Origin: an uncultured Lentisphaeria bacterium
Lineage (GTDB): Bacteria; Verrucomicrobiota; Lentisphaeria; Victivallales; Victivallaceae
DNA length: 7,030 nucleotides
Assembly (NCBI GenBank): GCA_949298665.1
Contig: CASFXO010000024.1
Location: forward strand, 1 to 7,030
Direction of reading: 5' to 3'
The position numbers were made by a program, and so were the translations under genes. Under the pieces are notes generated by a model. The model had not been told where the DNA came from and did no database searches. It worked only from the letters and a program-made list of their open reading frames with translations. The stretch's first letter is position 1. Every line of letters starts with the position of its first letter. Of this stretch, positions 1 to 6,062 are shown piece after piece.

Positions 1-1069
1 TGAGTTTTTCGACTTCTTCACGCAGCGCCATGGAGGTGTCGCCCGGGGTGGTCATCGCCAGCGCGCCGTGGGCGGCGCCGTAGTTGACCGCCTTGGCGGC
101 GTCTCCGGTGGAGAGGAAACCGAAGACCAGGCCGGAAGCGAAGCTGTCGCCGCCGCCGACGCGGTCGAAGATTTCCAGATTCGGCCGGTGGATGGCTTCA
201 TGGAATTCGCCGTCGTAATAGCAGATCGCGCCCCAGTCGTTGAAGGTCGCGGTCTTGACCGCGCGCAGCGTGGTGGCGACGACCTTGAAATTCGGATAGG
301 CGGCGACCGCTTTTTTGATCATCGCCTTGAAGCTGTCGGTTTCCAGCTTGGTGAGATTTTCATCGACGCCTTCGACTTCGAAGCCGAGACTGGCGGTGAA
401 ATCCTCTTCGTTGCCGATCATCACGTCGACGTAACGGGCGATTTCCCTGTTGACTTCCTGCGCCTTGGCCTGGCCGCCGATGCCCTTCCAGAGGGAGGGG
501 CGGTAGTTCAGGTCATAGCTGGTGACCGTGCCGTATTTCTTGGCGGCCTTGAGCGCTTCGATCACCACGTCCGGCGTGGTTTCGGAGAGCGCGGCGAAGA
601 TGCCGCCGGTATGGAACCAGCGCACACCGAGCTTGCCGAAGATGTATTCCCAGTCGATGTCCCCGGCCTTGAGCTGGGAGGCCGCGGTGTTGCCGCGGTC
701 GGAGCAGCCGCGCGCGCCGCGCACGCCGAAGCCGCGTTCGGTGAAGTTGAGCCCGTTGCGGACGTTGCGGCCGATGCCGTCGAAAGGCACCCACTTGATC
801 AGCGAGGTGTCGACGCCGCCCTGGAGGATGAAGTCTTCCAGCAGCCGGCCGACCGGATTGTCGGCGAACGCGGTGACCACCGCCGCGCGCTGGCGGAAGC
901 AGCGGCGCAGGCCGCGGGCCACATTGTATTCGCCGCCGCCTTCCCAGACCTTGAAGGAACGGGTGGTGTGAATGCGTTCGTCGCCCGGGTCGAACCGGAG
1001 CATGATTTCGCCGAGGGAAAGAATGTCGTAACGGCATTCTTCGGCCGGACGGATGACCAGTTTGCTCAT
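1..1069 (-). CDS. kdgK: 2-dehydro-3-deoxygluconokinase-like PfkB sugar kinase (3' end outside window)
   Basis: PfkB/ribokinase-family kinase, probably phosphorylating 2-keto-3-deoxygluconate with ATP to KDPG, the entry to the lower Entner-Doudoroff route; cytoplasmic. Seen: 356 codons read from ATG at 1069-1067 to the window edge with no stop. GEIMLRF (residues 20-26) is the usual KdgK beginning, GGGEYNVA (44-51) is the N-terminal PfkB substrate-binding signature, and VGGGDSFASG (304-313) is the C-terminal PfkB signature with catalytic base Asp308 and the anion-hole glycines. KdgK proteins are commonly 310-360 residues, so little is missing. The Shine-Dalgarno is only moderate: an AGG (complement of 1082-1084) 12 nt upstream of the ATG. 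The gene is divergent from the operon at 1312 and has its own promoter. Family assignment is firm. Substrate specificity is inferred from the N-terminal motifs; fructokinase or another PfkB sugar kinase is the alternative. Confidence 0.85.
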   Translation of the reverse strand, partial: MSKLVIRPAEECRYDILSLGEIMLRFDPGDERIHTTRSFKVWEGGGEYNVARGLRRCFRQRAAVVTAFADNPVGRLLEDFILQGGVDTSLIKWVPFDGIGRNVRNGLNFTERGFGVRGARGCSDRGNTAASQLKAGDIDWEYIFGKLGVRWFHTGGIFAALSETTPDVVIEALKAAKKYGTVTSYDLNYRPSLWKGIGGQAKAQEVNREIARYVDVMIGNEEDFTASLGFEVEGVDENLTKLETDSFKAMIKKAVAAYPNFKVVATTLRAVKTATFNDWGAICYYDGEFHEAIHRPNLEIFDRVGGGDSFASGLVFGFLSTGDAAKAVNYGAAHGALAMTTPGDTSMALREEVEKL

Positions 1070-1128
1070 AGTCAGTTTCTGCCTTTCGGTAATGGTTGGA
1101 GAGTTGCAAAAAGGTTGTTACCCTAATT

Positions 1129-1157
1129 ACTATACGCAGTCAAATCCGGAAAGTCAA
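1129..1157 (-). promoter_or_regulatory. sigma70-type promoter of the kdgK-like gene
   Basis: Read on the minus strand, TTGACT (1157-1152, 5 of 6 to consensus) is separated by exactly 17 nt from TATAGT (1134-1129, 5 of 6). Transcription would start near 1122, leaving a leader of about 53 nt before the ATG at 1069. A second TTGACT at 1143-1138 is too close to the -10 box to act as its -35; it is part of a direct repeat. Confidence 0.65.
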
Positions 1158-1164
1158 ATGCCGG
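1138..1164. repeat. tandem direct repeat over the kdgK -35 box, candidate operator
   Basis: AGTCAAATCCGG (1138-1149) is followed by AGTCAAATGCCGG (1152-1164). The copies start 14 bp apart and differ by one inserted G. The second copy contains the -35 hexamer of the kdgK promoter and the first lies in the -35/-10 spacer, so a protein bound here would block RNA polymerase. The same stretch contains an inverted repeat, ATCCGG (1144-1149) with CCGGAT (1161-1166). Operator function is inference from position only. Confidence 0.4.
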
Positions 1165-1242
1165 ATGCCGTAAAAGAAATGCCCCGTTTTCAGGCGGATC
1201 ATGGATTGAATCACTTTTATTCACTGTTGATGGGAAAGCGAT

Positions 1243-1272
1243 GCATTCCGGACTTGACATTTCATCGAATGC
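1243..1272. promoter_or_regulatory. inverted repeat flanking the operon -35 box, candidate operator
   Basis: GCATTC (1243-1248) and GAATGC (1267-1272) are perfect 6-bp inverted arms separated by 18 bp, and the -35 hexamer of the rightward promoter (1254-1259) lies between them. The palindrome TCCGGA (1247-1252) overlaps the left arm; the same hexamer occurs at 1145-1150 near the kdgK promoter. Arms this short can arise by chance, so this is a weak operator candidate. Confidence 0.25.
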
Positions 1273-1282
1273 GGCTTACAGT
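1254..1282 (+). promoter_or_regulatory. sigma70-type promoter of the five-gene operon
   Basis: A perfect TTGACA (1254-1259) is followed after exactly 17 nt by TACAGT (1277-1282, 4 of 6 to TATAAT). The predicted start of transcription is about 1289. This leaves only about 23 nt before the ATG at 1312 and makes the upstream ATG at 1294 an unlikely start. It is the only convincing plus-strand promoter I see, and the short gaps between the following genes suggest it drives all of them. Confidence 0.6.
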
Positions 1283-1295
1283 ATGCCCTGTACAT

Positions 1296-1300
1296 GGGGA
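1296..1300 (+). promoter_or_regulatory. ribosome binding site that decides the start of the first oxidoreductase
   Basis: GGGGA lies 11 nt before the ATG at 1312. The alternative in-frame ATGs at 1294 and 1300 overlap or abut this element and have no purine-rich site of their own at a usable distance. Confidence 0.45.
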
Positions 1301-1311
1301 TGGGCCTGTTT

Positions 1312-2493
1312 ATGCATCAGAAAATCAGAGTCGGAATCGTCGGAACCGGATTCGCCGGAGAATTTCACGTCAACGCTCTGCGTCGCGTGTACGGCGTCGA
1401 GGTTGAGCTCGCGGGAGTCACTTCGCTGCGCCGGGAGAGCCGCGAGGCGTTCGGGCGGCGGCACGGCATTCCCGTGTTCGACTCGGTAAGCGACATGCTG
1501 CCGGAAATCGATCTGCTCGACGTCTGTTCCCCCCCTTATGCCCATGAGGAACATATCGTGGCGGCGGCGGCCGCGGGGTTGCACGTCATCTGCGAAAAAC
1601 CGCTGACCGGCTACTTCGGTGCCGGCGATCCCGCGGCCTATTACGGCGACCGCGATCCCAAATCTCCGATGCGCCGGGCGGTGCTGGACACCATGCGCCG
1701 CATCCGCGACGCGGTGCGGCAGGGCGGCGGGAGTTTCGGGTACGCCGAGAACTTCGTGTACGCTCCCGGTGTGGTCAAGGAACGGGAAATTCTGAGCAAG
1801 ACCGGCGCGCAGATTCTGCGCATGACCGGCGAGGAGTCACACAACGGTTCCGCCTCTCCGGTGTACGGGATCTGGAGCTGCGCCGGCGGCGGTTCGCTGA
1901 TCGGCAAGGGGTGCCATCCGCTGGGCGGCATGCTGTACTTGAAGCGGGTGGAAGGTCTGGCCCGGGACGGCCGGCCCATCCGGCCGGTGTCGGTGTCGGC
2001 GCGGACCCACCAGCTGACCCGGCTGCCGAATTACCGGGACCGGGGGTTGATCCGGACCGATTACCGGGACGTGGAGGATTACGGCTTCATGCACGTGACG
2101 TTCGAAGACGGCACGGTGGCCGACGTGCTGACCAGCGAAGTGGTGCTGGGCGGCATTTATGATTATATTGAAGTGTTTGCCAACAACCATCGCTCCCGGG
2201 CGCATCTGAGTCCCGGGGGACTGATGGATGTGTACAATCCGCGCGGAGAGGAATTCCGGGATATTTATCTCATGGAAAAGGTCAGCACGCAGGAAGGCTG
2301 GTCTCCGGCGGCGCCGGATGAGTCCTTTACCATGGGGTATCAGGCGGAGATTCAGGATTTTGTGATGTCGGCCGCGTCCGGGGGCGAACCGCAGTCCGGG
2401 CTGGAGCTGGCGTTTGATACGACGTCGACGATCTATTCCGCCTATCTGTCGGACGAAAATCGCGGCGCGGAGACGGAAATCGAACTCGTTTGA
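1312..2493 (+). CDS. Gfo/Idh/MocA family oxidoreductase with inserted loop
   Basis: NAD(P)-dependent dehydrogenase of the glucose-fructose oxidoreductase/inositol dehydrogenase family, which oxidises or reduces a hydroxyl of a sugar, cyclitol or related polyol; cytoplasmic. Seen: 393 residues. An N-terminal Rossmann fold begins VGIVGTGFAG (7-16), EKP (95-97) supplies the conserved Lys96, and GKGCHPLGG (198-206) carries the likely active-site His202, followed by the alpha/beta C-terminal domain. The end of the second strand reads TSLRR (37-41) with no acidic residue, which favours NADP(H). A loop rich in Gly, Asp and Tyr at about 100-122 follows the EKP motif and is absent from standard members of 330-360 residues, which explains the extra length. 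First gene of the operon, 33 nt before the next oxidoreductase. ATG 1312 was chosen over ATG 1294 on ribosome-binding-site and promoter grounds. The substrate is unknown. Confidence 0.85.
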   Translation: MHQKIRVGIVGTGFAGEFHVNALRRVYGVEVELAGVTSLRRESREAFGRRHGIPVFDSVSDMLPEIDLLDVCSPPYAHEEHIVAAAAAGLHVICEKPLTGYFGAGDPAAYYGDRDPKSPMRRAVLDTMRRIRDAVRQGGGSFGYAENFVYAPGVVKEREILSKTGAQILRMTGEESHNGSASPVYGIWSCAGGGSLIGKGCHPLGGMLYLKRVEGLARDGRPIRPVSVSARTHQLTRLPNYRDRGLIRTDYRDVEDYGFMHVTFEDGTVADVLTSEVVLGGIYDYIEVFANNHRSRAHLSPGGLMDVYNPRGEEFRDIYLMEKVSTQEGWSPAAPDESFTMGYQAEIQDFVMSAASGGEPQSGLELAFDTTSTIYSAYLSDENRGAETEIELV

Positions 2494-2526
2494 GCACTTA
2501 TACCAAACCAACAGGAGACATGCGTC

Positions 2527-3597
2527 ATGAATCGTGTTCTCAATGTCGGCATCATCGGGCTGGGGCATCTGCACCCCTTCACCTACATGCCCCACTTCAA
2601 GAGCTGTAAACTGACCAACGTGGTGGCGGCGATGGATCCCAATGCCGCACTGCGGGAGACCTTCTCCAATCAGTTCGGAGTGAAGACCTATGCCGATTAT
2701 GAATCGATGCTGGCCAACGAAAAGCTGGACCTGGTCTATATTTTCCTGCCGCATTGCGACTGCGCCGCCGCCGGGATCGCCTGCGCGGAACGCGGCATTC
2801 ACGTGGTGATCGAAAAACCGGTCGCCCACACCTCCGAAGCCGCCGCCGCGGTGGCGGCCGCCTGCGCCGCCAATCAGGTGCTTTTCTCGACGCCGTATCT
2901 CTGGCGTTACCATCCGGTCACCCGCCGGATGAAGGAAGTGATCGACGCCGGTCTGCTCGGCCGGATCGTCGGCTGCGAAGGCCGCTGCGCGGCCGGCGGG
3001 CTGCACCGCTACATCGAAGGCCACAGCGAGTGGATGCTCGACCCGGCCAAGTCCGGCGGCGGCCCGATGTACAACCTCGGCGTGCACTGGATCGATTTGT
3101 ACCGCTGGCTGCTCGACTCGGAAATCCGCGAAGTCGTCGGCAAGAACGTGCGGGTCAATCAGGCCTACAAGATCGAAGACAATTCGTTCGCCATCGCCAC
3201 GTTTGAAAACGGCGCGACGCTGGCGCTCGACATCAGTTACACCGTGCCGGACAGCTATCCCTACGGCCGGGACCTGTACCTCGGGATCCGGGGGACGGAA
3301 GGCTGCATCAACTTTGCGCCGTCGTTCGAAGGAACCCGGCAGACGATGATGATCTGCAGCAACCATCCGAAATTCGGCGGTGCGCCCCGCCAGATCATCG
3401 AATTCGAACTGGATCCGGTGCCGGGTTATTGCGGATCGCTCGGACTGGAATACGTCAACGAAATCGCGCAGCAGATCATCGACGGGAACTACAAGCCCTT
3501 CATCGGCGGCGAGGACGCGGTCAAGGTTCTGGAAGTAGTCGAAGCCATTTACCGGGCCGATGCCGACAACCGCGCGGTTCAGGTGCAGTACAAATAA
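2527..3597 (+). CDS. Gfo/Idh/MocA family oxidoreductase, second type
   Basis: NAD-dependent dehydrogenase of the Gfo/Idh/MocA family acting on an unidentified sugar, cyclitol or sugar derivative; cytoplasmic. Seen: 356 residues, the normal family length. VGIIGLGHLH (7-16) is the dinucleotide loop, Asp37 at the end of the second strand favours NAD(H), EKP (96-98) gives catalytic Lys97, and SGGGPMYNLGVHWIDLYRWL carries the likely catalytic His187 and Asp190. The family's frequent D-x-G-x-H is N-x-G-x-H here (Asn183). It differs from the preceding oxidoreductase in length, cofactor-site residues and active-site segment, so it is not a recent tandem duplicate. AGGAG (2513-2517) lies 9 nt before the ATG. 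The gaps on either side are 33 and 39 nt, placing it inside the operon. Assignment to family is firm; substrate is not determined. Confidence 0.87.
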   Translation: MNRVLNVGIIGLGHLHPFTYMPHFKSCKLTNVVAAMDPNAALRETFSNQFGVKTYADYESMLANEKLDLVYIFLPHCDCAAAGIACAERGIHVVIEKPVAHTSEAAAAVAAACAANQVLFSTPYLWRYHPVTRRMKEVIDAGLLGRIVGCEGRCAAGGLHRYIEGHSEWMLDPAKSGGGPMYNLGVHWIDLYRWLLDSEIREVVGKNVRVNQAYKIEDNSFAIATFENGATLALDISYTVPDSYPYGRDLYLGIRGTEGCINFAPSFEGTRQTMMICSNHPKFGGAPRQIIEFELDPVPGYCGSLGLEYVNEIAQQIIDGNYKPFIGGEDAVKVLEVVEAIYRADADNRAVQVQYK

Positions 3598-3622
3598 CGG
3601 AATTCGCCCAAACCATTCATGT

Positions 3623-3627
3623 GAGGA
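3623..3627 (+). promoter_or_regulatory. ribosome binding site that decides the start of the D-2-hydroxyacid dehydrogenase
   Basis: GAGGA ends 9 nt before ATG 3637. The longer frame would begin with TTG at 3628, directly against this element, so that start is not usable. Confidence 0.7.
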
Positions 3628-3636
3628 TTGGAAACC

Positions 3637-4641
3637 ATGGCTAACTTCAAAGCGGTCGTCACCGACTATATCGAAAACGACCTCCAGTACGAAGCGGAGA
3701 AACTTGCCGCGCTCGGCATTGATTTTGCCGCTTACCAACTCAAGTTCCGTCCCGAGGACGAGGTATACGAAGCGATCAAGGACGCCGACGTCGTGGTCGT
3801 CAACATGGTCAAGATGCCGGAATCGCTGATCAAGCGTCTGACCCGCTGCAAACTGATCATCCGCCACGGAATCGGTTATGACAATGTCGATGTGGACGCC
3901 TGCACCCGGTACGGCATCCAGTTCGCCTATCAGCCCGACTACTGCAAGGAAGACGTGGCGGAGCACGCCATTGCGTTGATTTTCGCCTGCGCCCGCCGGC
4001 TGTTCCGGGCCCGCCGGACCCTGGACGAATCCAGCGCCGCCGGTCAGTGGGATTTCAGCGACCTGTTCCCGGTTTACCGGCTGGACGGCAAGACGCTCGG
4101 GATTCTCGGCTGCGGCCGGATCGGGAGCCGGGTCTTCCGCAAGCTGCGCAGTTTCGGTTTCCGGATCATCGCCTGCGACCCGTATCTTTCGGCGGAACGC
4201 AAGACGGAGCTGGAGGAACAGGGACTGCGGTTTGTGGACAAGGAAACGCTGTTCAAGACCTCGGATTTCATCACGGTGCACACGCCGCTCAACAACGAAA
4301 CGCGCAAAATCGTCGACGCCGCCGCCATTGCGCTGATGAAGCCGACCGCGTATCTGGTGAACACCGCCCGCGGTCCGATGGTGGATATTCCGGCGCTGGC
4401 CGCGGCGCTGCGGGAAGAACGGATCGCCGGAGCCGGGATCGACGTGTTCGACGTGGAGCCGCCGCCGGCGGAATACGAACTGTTCCCGCTGAAGAACGCG
4501 ATTCTTTCGCCCCATATGGGGTGGGCCAGCGAGGAAGCCGGATGGGAAATCCGCGAAAGCATTCTCGCCGACATCATCGCCGCCGCCAACGGTCGTTCGG
4601 CGCGCTGCGTGGTCAATTCGATCAAGGAACTGAAAAAATAA
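3637..4641 (+). CDS. D-isomer-specific 2-hydroxyacid dehydrogenase, CtBP-like subgroup
   Basis: NAD-dependent dehydrogenase interconverting a D-2-hydroxy acid and a 2-keto acid; cytoplasmic. Seen: 334 residues. The split N-terminal catalytic domain contains IIRHGIGYDNVDVDAC and the QPDYCKEDVAEHA stretch typical of the C-terminal-binding-protein (CtBP-like) subgroup. The NAD domain has GILGCGRIG (155-163) and Asp181 at the end of the next strand, indicating NAD(H). The catalytic triad is complete: Arg245 in NTARG, Glu274 in FDVEPP and His293 in SPHMGW, where a Trp follows the His as in CtBP proteins. The length fits the family without an ACT regulatory domain, unlike long forms of SerA. Start ATG 3637 is set by GAGGA 9 nt upstream. 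Third gene of the operon. It could reduce or produce the keto acid used by the aminotransferase that follows. Annotation as phosphoglycerate dehydrogenase would over-call the substrate. Confidence 0.87.
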   Translation: MANFKAVVTDYIENDLQYEAEKLAALGIDFAAYQLKFRPEDEVYEAIKDADVVVVNMVKMPESLIKRLTRCKLIIRHGIGYDNVDVDACTRYGIQFAYQPDYCKEDVAEHAIALIFACARRLFRARRTLDESSAAGQWDFSDLFPVYRLDGKTLGILGCGRIGSRVFRKLRSFGFRIIACDPYLSAERKTELEEQGLRFVDKETLFKTSDFITVHTPLNNETRKIVDAAAIALMKPTAYLVNTARGPMVDIPALAAALREERIAGAGIDVFDVEPPPAEYELFPLKNAILSPHMGWASEEAGWEIRESILADIIAAANGRSARCVVNSIKELKK

Positions 4642-4691
4642 AACCGGTCGCGCGGACCGGTTCCGACGGAGAAGACGCTGCCCCGGTCCGC
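4642..4691 (+). other. intra-operon hairpin with a competing downstream pairing
   Basis: Directly after the dehydrogenase stop codon, AACCGGTC (4642-4649) and GACCGGTT (4655-4662) form a perfect 8-bp stem with a 5-nt loop. The right arm with two further bases, GCGGACCGG (4652-4660), is also perfectly complementary over 9 bp to CCGGTCCGC (4683-4691). The two stems cannot form together. No U-run follows the first stem, so it is not a classical intrinsic terminator. It may be a 3' stability or processing element, a pause site, or a switch that affects expression of the aminotransferase gene 33 nt further on. The pairing is seen; the role is inferred. Confidence 0.5.
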
Positions 4692-4709
4692 ACGGTCAAC
4701 CAAAATAAC

Positions 4710-4714
4710 AGGAG
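4710..4714 (+). promoter_or_regulatory. ribosome binding site that decides the start of the aminotransferase
   Basis: AGGAG ends 9 nt before ATG 4724. The longer frame would start with TTG at 4715, immediately after this element, and is rejected. Confidence 0.7.
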
Positions 4715-4723
4715 TTGTTCATC

Positions 4724-6043
4724 ATGAAACACAGCTGTGTGAAAACCGCCATCCCCGGTCCGAAGAGTGCGGCCCTGATCAATGAATGGCACCAGTACGA
4801 GTATGACGCCTGCGGCTATCAGGCCTCCGTGGTCTGGGATCGCGGGGAAGACTGCATCATCACCGACGTCGACGGCAACAAGTTCATCGACTGGACCAGC
4901 GGCGTGCTGGTCACCAACGTCGGCCACTGCCACCCGAAAATGGTCAAGGCCATGCAGGACGCCGTGGGCAAGCTGATCAACAGCTATGAATGCCCGACCG
5001 AATACCGCGTCAAGGCGGCGAAGGCGCTGATGGAAGTCGCGCCCAAGCACATGGGTAAATGCTTCTTCTTCTCCACCGGCGCGGAAGCGACCGAAGTGGC
5101 GATGCGCATTATGAAGCGCCGGACCGGGAAATTCGAAATTCTCTGCTTTGAAACCGGTTTTCACGGCAAGACCGCCATGGCCGCCGCCGCCGGCGGGCTG
5201 TCCGGCCCGAAGAAGGGATTCGGCCCGACGGTGCCGGGCGTGATCCGGGCGATCTATCCGTCCGCCTATCGCGATGAACTCGGTTTCTGCGACGACGGTC
5301 CGGACTTCAAGAAGTATTTCAACTACCTCGAAAGCGTGATTGCCGCGAACTCCGTCGGCAGTCTGGCCGGTCTGATCATCGAACCGTACCAGGGGTCGGG
5401 CGGCTTCAACTTCCCGCCGAAGGGCTGGCTGAAGGCGCTGGAAAAATGGGCGCGTGCCAAAGGCATTCTGTTCACGCTGGACGAAGTGCAGGCCGGTTAC
5501 GGCCGGACCGGCACGATGTTCGCCTGTGAACATGAAGGCTTGACGCCGGACCTCATCACGCTCGGCAAGGGGATCGGCTGCGGCGCGTCGATTTCGGCGG
5601 TGATCGGGACGGAAGACGTGTTCCATGCGTTCGGCCGGGGCGAAATGTCCTCGACGCTCGGCGGGAACCCGGTGGCGACCTCGGTGGTGCCGGTGATCCT
5701 CGACATCATCAAGGAACAGAAGCTGGTCGAAAATTCGGCGAAGATGGGTGAATACCTCAAGGCCAAGCTGATGGCGATGAAGGATCGCTGCCCGAAGGTG
5801 GGCGACGTGCGCGGCATGGGGCTGATCGTCGGCGTCGAATTCGTCCAGGACAAGGCGACGAAGGAACCGGCGACTGCCGAAATGATTCACGCGGTCATCG
5901 ACCGTTGCGCGGCCAAGGGGCTGCTGGTCGGATCCGTCGGCCGTTACGGCAACGTGATCCGGGTGGCGCCGCCGTTGACCGTGACCAAGGAATTGATCGA
6001 CGAAAGCTGCGAAATCTTCGAAGAAGTGGCCAAGAGCCTCTAA
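4724..6043 (+). CDS. class III PLP-dependent aminotransferase
   Basis: Aminotransferase of fold type I, class III (GabT/ArgD/omega-amine group), moving an amino group, usually from a terminal or non-alpha amine, to 2-oxoglutarate or pyruvate; cytoplasmic. Seen: 439 residues, normal for the class. SGVLVTNVGHCHPKM near 65-79 is the substrate-side N-terminal segment, STGAEATE (117-124) is the phosphate-binding turn, FHGKT is the usual ring-stacking region, LDEVQAGYGRTG contains Asp253 that pairs with the pyridine nitrogen, and TLGKGIGCG contains the Schiff-base Lys282. The C-terminal GMGLIVGVEF and RVAPPL segments are also present. The match is closest to 4-aminobutyrate aminotransferase-like proteins, but the neighbours are not GABA genes: no succinate-semialdehyde dehydrogenase is present. 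The gene lies between a 2-hydroxyacid dehydrogenase and an M20 hydrolase. An amino sugar, amino acid or N-acyl diamine derivative is a possible substrate. A gabT label is not supported by context. Confidence 0.9.
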   Translation: MKHSCVKTAIPGPKSAALINEWHQYEYDACGYQASVVWDRGEDCIITDVDGNKFIDWTSGVLVTNVGHCHPKMVKAMQDAVGKLINSYECPTEYRVKAAKALMEVAPKHMGKCFFFSTGAEATEVAMRIMKRRTGKFEILCFETGFHGKTAMAAAAGGLSGPKKGFGPTVPGVIRAIYPSAYRDELGFCDDGPDFKKYFNYLESVIAANSVGSLAGLIIEPYQGSGGFNFPPKGWLKALEKWARAKGILFTLDEVQAGYGRTGTMFACEHEGLTPDLITLGKGIGCGASISAVIGTEDVFHAFGRGEMSSTLGGNPVATSVVPVILDIIKEQKLVENSAKMGEYLKAKLMAMKDRCPKVGDVRGMGLIVGVEFVQDKATKEPATAEMIHAVIDRCAAKGLLVGSVGRYGNVIRVAPPLTVTKELIDESCEIFEEVAKSL

Positions 6044-6050
6044 GCGAAAC

Positions 6051-6053
6051 GGA
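6051..6053 (+). promoter_or_regulatory. weak ribosome binding site of the M20 hydrolase gene
   Basis: A short GGA, within ACGGA, ends 9 nt before ATG 6063, the same spacing used by the three preceding genes. It directly touches the alternative ATG at 6054. The site is much weaker than its neighbours, so translation may be lower or coupled to the aminotransferase, whose stop is 19 nt upstream. Confidence 0.4.
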
Positions 6054-6062
6054 ATGCACGAC

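Noticed and set aside
68..1126. 352-codon open frame on the plus strand, opposite the kinase
   Set aside because: It is antisense to a clear PfkB kinase, runs across the kdgK leader toward its promoter, and has a biased Ala/Val/Asp/Glu composition without motifs.
2030..2070. 11-bp direct repeat ATTACCGGGAC at 2030-2040 and 2060-2070
   Set aside because: It lies in frame within the first oxidoreductase and encodes two Tyr-Arg-Asp stretches ten residues apart; repeated codon use explains it better than a DNA element.
1312..3597. Tandem duplication producing the two oxidoreductases
   Set aside because: They share only family-level motifs; length, cofactor-site residues, the inserted loop and the active-site segment differ, so they diverged long before becoming neighbours.
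1837..4515. 892-codon open frame on the minus strand, opposite three operon genes
   Set aside because: The protein is low-complexity, rich in His, Arg, Gly and Asp with no family motif. It lies antisense to genes with complete catalytic motifs; long antisense frames are expected from GC-rich codon use.
4642..4662. Rho-independent terminator after the dehydrogenase gene
   Set aside because: The stem is perfect, but CCGACGG follows instead of a U-run and the next gene starts 62 nt later in the same direction, so it was recorded as a hairpin of unknown role.
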